A stretch of DNA of 64,000 nt from Curtobacterium sp. L6-1 (lineage in GTDB: Bacteria > Actinomycetota > Actinomycetes > Actinomycetales > Microbacteriaceae): positions 1,178,001 to 1,242,000 of the forward strand of contig NZ_CP076544.1 of the NCBI RefSeq assembly GCF_018885305.1. Reading direction: 5' to 3'. Under the pieces are notes generated by a model. The model ran no database searches and was not told the DNA's origin. It was given only the letters and a program-made list of their open reading frames with translations. Numbering within the stretch: position 1 is the first letter of the stretch; each line of letters begins with the position of its first letter. Shown here in pieces: positions 60,378 to 64,000 of this stretch. Both the position numbers and the translations under genes were made by a program.

Positions 60378-60748
60378 GTGGTTCCCCTGGTCGTCCTGGT
60401 TCGACTGACCCGTCCGTGGGCATGACGATCACCGGCGTCGGGACCGCCGGAGTACGTCGAAGAACCGCCGGGGTCCGTCCCGGCGGTGCACCCGCGCCCG
60501 AGGACGCGAGCCGGGGGTTGTCCCCCGGTGCTGTTCTCGAACCTATCGGCTGCCTGGGTGCCGGACGACCCTCTGTCCGTACCCAGTGCGGGGGTGGGTA
60601 CGGCTCCGGCCCGTCCGCTCTTCGGAGGACCAGGGGAGCGATTGTCCCCCGATGGGAGGACACCCGGAGCCGTGCTTACGCCGGGACCGCTGCCGCCGAT
60701 AACTCCTGGAGACCGCAGTCGGCGGTCACCCGGACCCGGAGGGAGCTG
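60378..60748. promoter_or_regulatory. Divergent control region between fliA and flgN
   Basis: This 371-base spacer holds the flgN promoter, a lone GCCGATAG on the minus strand at 60550-60543 that might belong to fliA but lacks a TTAC partner, and two TTGTCCCCCGRTG elements at 60518-60530 and 60652-60664. The first of these sits in a palindrome (CCGGGGGTTGTCCCCCGG, 60511-60528). They could be operators for an unknown flagellar regulator. No gene is seen. Confidence 0.5.
60676..60702 (+). promoter_or_regulatory. Sigma-28 (FliA) type promoter of flgN-flgK-flgL-fliW
   Basis: TTAC at 60676-60679, 15 bases and a perfect GCCGATAA at 60695-60702, 46 bases before the flgN ATG. This is the best match to the flagellar sigma consensus in the window. 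Confidence 0.8.
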
Positions 60749-61234
60749 ATGAGCGTGAACGACCTGTCCGCCGTCCTGTGGCGCGAACGAGAACTGCTCG
60801 AACTGCTCACGTTCAAGCTCGAGGAGGAGCAGCTCCTCCTCGCCGCCGGACGCTCCCGCTGGATCTCGCACGCCAGCCGCGAGGTCGAGCAGGTCCTCGA
60901 CCGGCTCCGCTCCACCGGCCTCGAGCGCAGCGCCCAGAGCGCCGCCGTCGCCGAGGAGTGGGGCGTGCCCTCCGACGCTCCCCTGCGCGACGTCGTCGCC
61001 GCCGCACCGTCCGGTCCGTGGGGCGAGATCCTGGCGTCCCACCTCGCCGCGATGCTCGAGCTGACCACCCGCATCGGCTCGCTGCGCGACGAGAACGACC
61101 GCTTCCTCCGCATCGCCGCCTCCGCCACGCAGGAGACCCTCGCCGGGACCGTCACCGACGCCGACACCTACGACGCCACCGGCTCATCGGGCTCGAACCC
61201 GGACGGCGCACGCCTGTTCGACGGGAACCTCTGA
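60749..61234 (+). CDS. flgN: FlgN-like chaperone for hook-associated proteins
   Basis: A 161-residue helical protein (SAVLWRERELLELLTFKLEEEQLLLAAGRSRWI, then HLAAMLELTTRIGSLRDENDRFLRIAA) with the FlgN arrangement of long antiparallel helices. FlgN escorts FlgK and FlgL to the export gate, and both genes follow in the same operon. GGAGGG precedes the ATG, seven bases off. Confidence 0.85.
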   Translation: MSVNDLSAVLWRERELLELLTFKLEEEQLLLAAGRSRWISHASREVEQVLDRLRSTGLERSAQSAAVAEEWGVPSDAPLRDVVAAAPSGPWGEILASHLAAMLELTTRIGSLRDENDRFLRIAASATQETLAGTVTDADTYDATGSSGSNPDGARLFDGNL

Positions 61235-61236
61235 CC

Positions 61237-62667
61237 GTGGTGAGCACCTTCGGGTCCCTGCAGACCGCCTACTCCGGACTCGCCGCCGCCCGCGCCGGCC
61301 TGGACGTCACCGGCCAGAACATCGCGAACGCCGGCACGACCGGCTACACCCGGCAGCGCATCGTCCAGACCGAGGTCGGCGCCCCCGCACAGACCGGCTT
61401 CGTCCGGGGCACCGCAGCGCTCGCCGGGCAGGGCGTCTCGGTCGACGCCATCGCCCGCCTGGCCTCGGCGACGCTCGACACCCGCGTCCGGTTCTCCGCC
61501 GGGGCCGCCGCGTACGCCGACACCCGTGCGACCGGTCTCGACCAGCTCGAGACCGGGCTGCACGAGCCCGGCGCCGACGGCCTCGCCGCGAAGCTCGATG
61601 CCTTCTGGTCAGCCGCCGCCGACGCGGCCACGCACATCGACGACCCGGGCGCCGCGAGTGCCCTCCTCGGTGCGGCGAAGACCGTCGCGACGGCGCTGTC
61701 CGCCGGGTCGCGGTCGATCGAGGCGCAGTGGTCCGCGACCCGCACGACCCTCGGCACCCAGGTCGACCAGCTGAACGACGCGGCGAAGCAGGTCGCCGAC
61801 CTCAACGGCCAGATCCGCACCGCGGTGGCCTCGGGGGGCACCGCGAACGAACTCCTCGACCAGCGCGACCAGCTCACCGAACGGATCGCGACGCTCACCG
61901 GTGCGAACGTCCGCGACAACGGCGACGGCACGGTCGACGTGGTCCTCGGCGGCAACCCGCTCGTGCAGGGCACCACGGCGCGCACGGTCGCCCTCGGCGG
62001 GGCCCCCATGCTCGCCGGCAGCACGACCGACGCCCCGATGCTCCGCTGGACCGACGGCTCGGCCGGTGCGGTCGGCCTCGACGGCGGATCGATCGCCGGC
62101 GGACTGTCCCTGCTCGCCCCGGCGAACGCCTCCCGCACCGGCGGCGCCCTCGCCGAGGCGGCCGCGGCCCACGACCGGGTCGCGACCGACCTGGCGACCG
62201 CCGTGAACACCCTGCACGCCGCCGGCACGACGCCGAGTGGTGCGACCGGCACGCCGTTCTTCGCCCTCGCCGCCGGTGTCCCCGCCGCCCAGGGCCTGTC
62301 CGTCGTCCCGACCGACGCGAGCGGGCTCGCGACCCGGAACGCGGCCGGCCAGTTCGACGCCTCCGCCCTCTCGGCGATCGCCGCGGTCGGCAGCCGTGCC
62401 GGGGGCCCGGACGCGACCTGGGCGACCTTCGTGACGGGCGTGGGCAGCGCCTCCCGGACAGCCACGTCGGAGGCGACGCTCACCGGTCTCGCCCTGACCA
62501 ACGCGCGCTCCCAGCAGCAGTCGAGCGCCGGGGTGTCGATGGACGAGGAGAACGTCTCGCTGCTCGCCTACCAGCACGCCTACCAGGGTGCCGCGCGCGT
62601 CCTGACCGCCGTCGACGAGATGCTCGACACCATCATCAACCGCCTCGGCCTCGTCGGGAGGAGCTGA
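61237..62667 (+). CDS. flgK: Flagellar hook-associated protein FlgK
   Basis: A 476-residue hook-filament junction protein. The head FGSLQTAYSGLAAARAGLDVTGQNIANAGTTGYTRQRI and tail GVSMDEENVSLLAYQHAYQGAARVLTAVDEMLDTIINRLG are FlgK signatures. QVDQLNDAAKQVADLNGQIRTAVASGGTANELLDQRDQLTERIATLTG is the conserved coiled part. Two consecutive GTG codons (61237, 61240) are possible starts, two bases after the flgN stop. Confidence 0.95.
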   Translation: MVSTFGSLQTAYSGLAAARAGLDVTGQNIANAGTTGYTRQRIVQTEVGAPAQTGFVRGTAALAGQGVSVDAIARLASATLDTRVRFSAGAAAYADTRATGLDQLETGLHEPGADGLAAKLDAFWSAAADAATHIDDPGAASALLGAAKTVATALSAGSRSIEAQWSATRTTLGTQVDQLNDAAKQVADLNGQIRTAVASGGTANELLDQRDQLTERIATLTGANVRDNGDGTVDVVLGGNPLVQGTTARTVALGGAPMLAGSTTDAPMLRWTDGSAGAVGLDGGSIAGGLSLLAPANASRTGGALAEAAAAHDRVATDLATAVNTLHAAGTTPSGATGTPFFALAAGVPAAQGLSVVPTDASGLATRNAAGQFDASALSAIAAVGSRAGGPDATWATFVTGVGSASRTATSEATLTGLALTNARSQQQSSAGVSMDEENVSLLAYQHAYQGAARVLTAVDEMLDTIINRLGLVGRS

Positions 62668-62669
62668 CC

Positions 62670-63554
62670 GTGATCAGCCGTGTGACCACCCAGATGACCA
62701 TGGCCACCGCGCAGGCCCGCCTGCAGGCCGGCGCCGCGAAGCTCGCGGACCTCACCGACCAGGCGACGACGCTCAAGGCGATCCGGAAGCCCTCGGACGA
62801 CCCGGCGGGCACCGCGACCGCCATGCAGGTCCGCAAGGAGCAGGCGCAGGCCGCACAGCACGCCCGCAACGCCGACGACGCCGCGGGCTGGCTCGCCACG
62901 ACCGACAGCGCCCTCGCCGACGTCGGGAAGGTGCTCGGGAAGGTCCGTGACCTCACCGTGCAGGCCGCGAACGACGGCACCATGAACGACACCGCCCGCG
63001 ACGCGATCGTCAAGGAGCTGCAGGGGCTCAAGGCCGACCTGCTCAGCACCGCCAACACGAAGTACGGCACCCGGTCGGTGTTCGCCGGGTCCTCCCCGGC
63101 AGCCGCCGCGTACGCGCCCGACACCACCTGGGCGGGCTCCTCGGCCCCGAGCGTCACCCGCACGATCGGCGACGGCGACCAGGTCCGCGTCGACACCGAC
63201 GGCAGCGCCGTGTTCGGCACGGGCGGCACCTCGGTCTTCGCGCTCCTCGACGGCATCGTCTCCGACCTGCAGGCAGGCACCAACGTGAACGCACGACTGA
63301 ACCAGGTCGACGCCGCCCAGGCAGCCGTCCGCAGCGCCCAGGCCGACGTCGGCGTCCGGCACTCGGCGGCACTCGCGGCGCAGGACTCGCTGAAGACGCT
63401 GTCCACCACGCTCGAGGGCCGACGGTCCGGCGTCGAGGACAAGGCGCTCGCCCAGGCCGTCCTCGACCTGCAACTCCAGAGCACCAACTACCAGGCAGCC
63501 CTCGCCGTCACCGCGAAGGTCCTGCAGCCGACCCTGATGGACTACCTCCGATGA
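62670..63554 (+). CDS. flgL: Flagellar hook-associated protein FlgL
   Basis: A 294-residue flagellin-like junction protein. The head ISRVTTQMTMATAQARLQAGAAKLADLTDQATTLKAIRKPSDDPAGTATAMQVR and the GDGDQVRVDTDGSAVF segment are FlgL hallmarks. GTG 62670 has GGGAGGAG just upstream, within the end of flgK. Its stop overlaps fliW. Confidence 0.95.
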   Translation: MISRVTTQMTMATAQARLQAGAAKLADLTDQATTLKAIRKPSDDPAGTATAMQVRKEQAQAAQHARNADDAAGWLATTDSALADVGKVLGKVRDLTVQAANDGTMNDTARDAIVKELQGLKADLLSTANTKYGTRSVFAGSSPAAAAYAPDTTWAGSSAPSVTRTIGDGDQVRVDTDGSAVFGTGGTSVFALLDGIVSDLQAGTNVNARLNQVDAAQAAVRSAQADVGVRHSAALAAQDSLKTLSTTLEGRRSGVEDKALAQAVLDLQLQSTNYQAALAVTAKVLQPTLMDYLR

Positions 63555-63943
63555 GCATCGACCTCGCCTTCACCGTCGCCCCGTTCGGCCTCGAGCCGCT
63601 GCGGTCGTTCACGCTCGAGCCCGTGGACGGTGCCGACGGCCTGTTCGCCCTGCTCGGCGCGGGCACCACGGACTCCGGGGTCGAGGACCCGCGGCTGTAC
63701 CTGCTCGACGCTGCCGTGCACCTGCCCGACTACGCGCCGGAGCTCTCCGACGAGCAGGCCGAGCGCATCGGGCTGGTGCGCGCCGAGGAGGCCATGCTGC
63801 TCGTCGTCGCGAACCCGGACGCCGGCGGCACGACCGTGAACCTGCTCGCCCCGGTCGTCGTGAACGCCCGCACCGGCGTCGGGGCGCAGTTCATCCTCGA
63901 GGACCAGGACCTGCCCCTCCGCGCCGAGCTCGCGCGGAGCTGA
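63551..63943 (+). CDS. fliW: Flagellar assembly factor FliW
   Basis: A 130-residue FliW: FGLEPLRSFTLEPVDGADGLFALLGAG, then YLLDAAVHLPDYAPELSDEQAERIGL and VVANPDAGGTTVNLLAPVVVNARTGVGAQFILED. FliW binds either flagellin or CsrA, so that CsrA is freed to block flagellin translation when flagellin accumulates in the cytoplasm. It overlaps flgL (ATGA). It is the last gene at this edge of the locus; nothing is seen in the remaining 57 bases. Confidence 0.93.
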   Translation: MSIDLAFTVAPFGLEPLRSFTLEPVDGADGLFALLGAGTTDSGVEDPRLYLLDAAVHLPDYAPELSDEQAERIGLVRAEEAMLLVVANPDAGGTTVNLLAPVVVNARTGVGAQFILEDQDLPLRAELARS

Positions 63944-64000
63944 CCGACCGCGCGCGGGGCTGACCGCCGGACGCGACCGACCCTCCGCAGAACGGCCGGT

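Overview
The window reads as chromosomal DNA from a very GC-rich, motile actinobacterium. Strong third-position G/C, frequent GTG starts, leaderless-type promoters and the protein families (LytR-CpsA-Psr protein, CBM2/GH18 chitinase, AztABCD-like zinc importer, FliW/CsrA flagellar set with an NlpC/P60 protein) point to Microbacteriaceae, perhaps near Curtobacterium. That placement is inference from the sequence alone.

Layout. 1-4.7 kb: the end of a heptose-type nucleotidyltransferase, a glycosyltransferase, a sulfite-oxidase-like molybdoenzyme with its flavin reductase, tRNA-Gly and a class C beta-lactamase-like hydrolase. 4.7-9.2 kb: a secreted chitinase, a Nudix-like protein, and a scarred stretch with a truncated membrane-protein gene running head-on into a lipoprotein gene, followed by a second lipoprotein. 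9.2-9.9 kb: four tRNA genes, one an exact second copy of the tRNA-Gly. 10-15.7 kb: a jetABC (Wadjet/MksBEF-type SMC) operon directly downstream of tRNA-Val with no jetD beside it. 15.8-20.3 kb: small proteins, a POT peptide transporter and a frameshifted acyl-CoA oxidase/dehydrogenase.

20.3-63.9 kb is a flagellar locus bounded by csrA at one end and its antagonist gene fliW at the other. It is interrupted at 31-45 kb by about 14 kb of unrelated genes: a zinc import system, a DUF475 membrane protein, a CPA1 antiporter, a MerR/SDR pair, an LCP protein and release factor 3. The break falls between flgE and flbD, which adjoin in many Gram-positive flagellar operons. The flagellar genes form four groups: flbD-motAB-fliMNOPQR-flhBA-(FlhF-like)-csrA; flgBC-fliEFGHIJ-(NlpC/P60)-fliK-flgDE; fliD-fliS-(FliT-like) with flagellin and fliA; and flgN-flgK-flgL-fliW.

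Three flagellar operons have near-identical sigma-28 type promoters (TTAC, 15-16 nt, GCCGATAR) and flagellin has a weaker one, so FliA probably drives them. The flagellin leader has three ANGGA motifs, one overlapping the Shine-Dalgarno sequence, which fits CsrA repression relieved by FliW. No flgF/flgG, fliL, flgM, flhG or chemotaxis genes are visible in the window.
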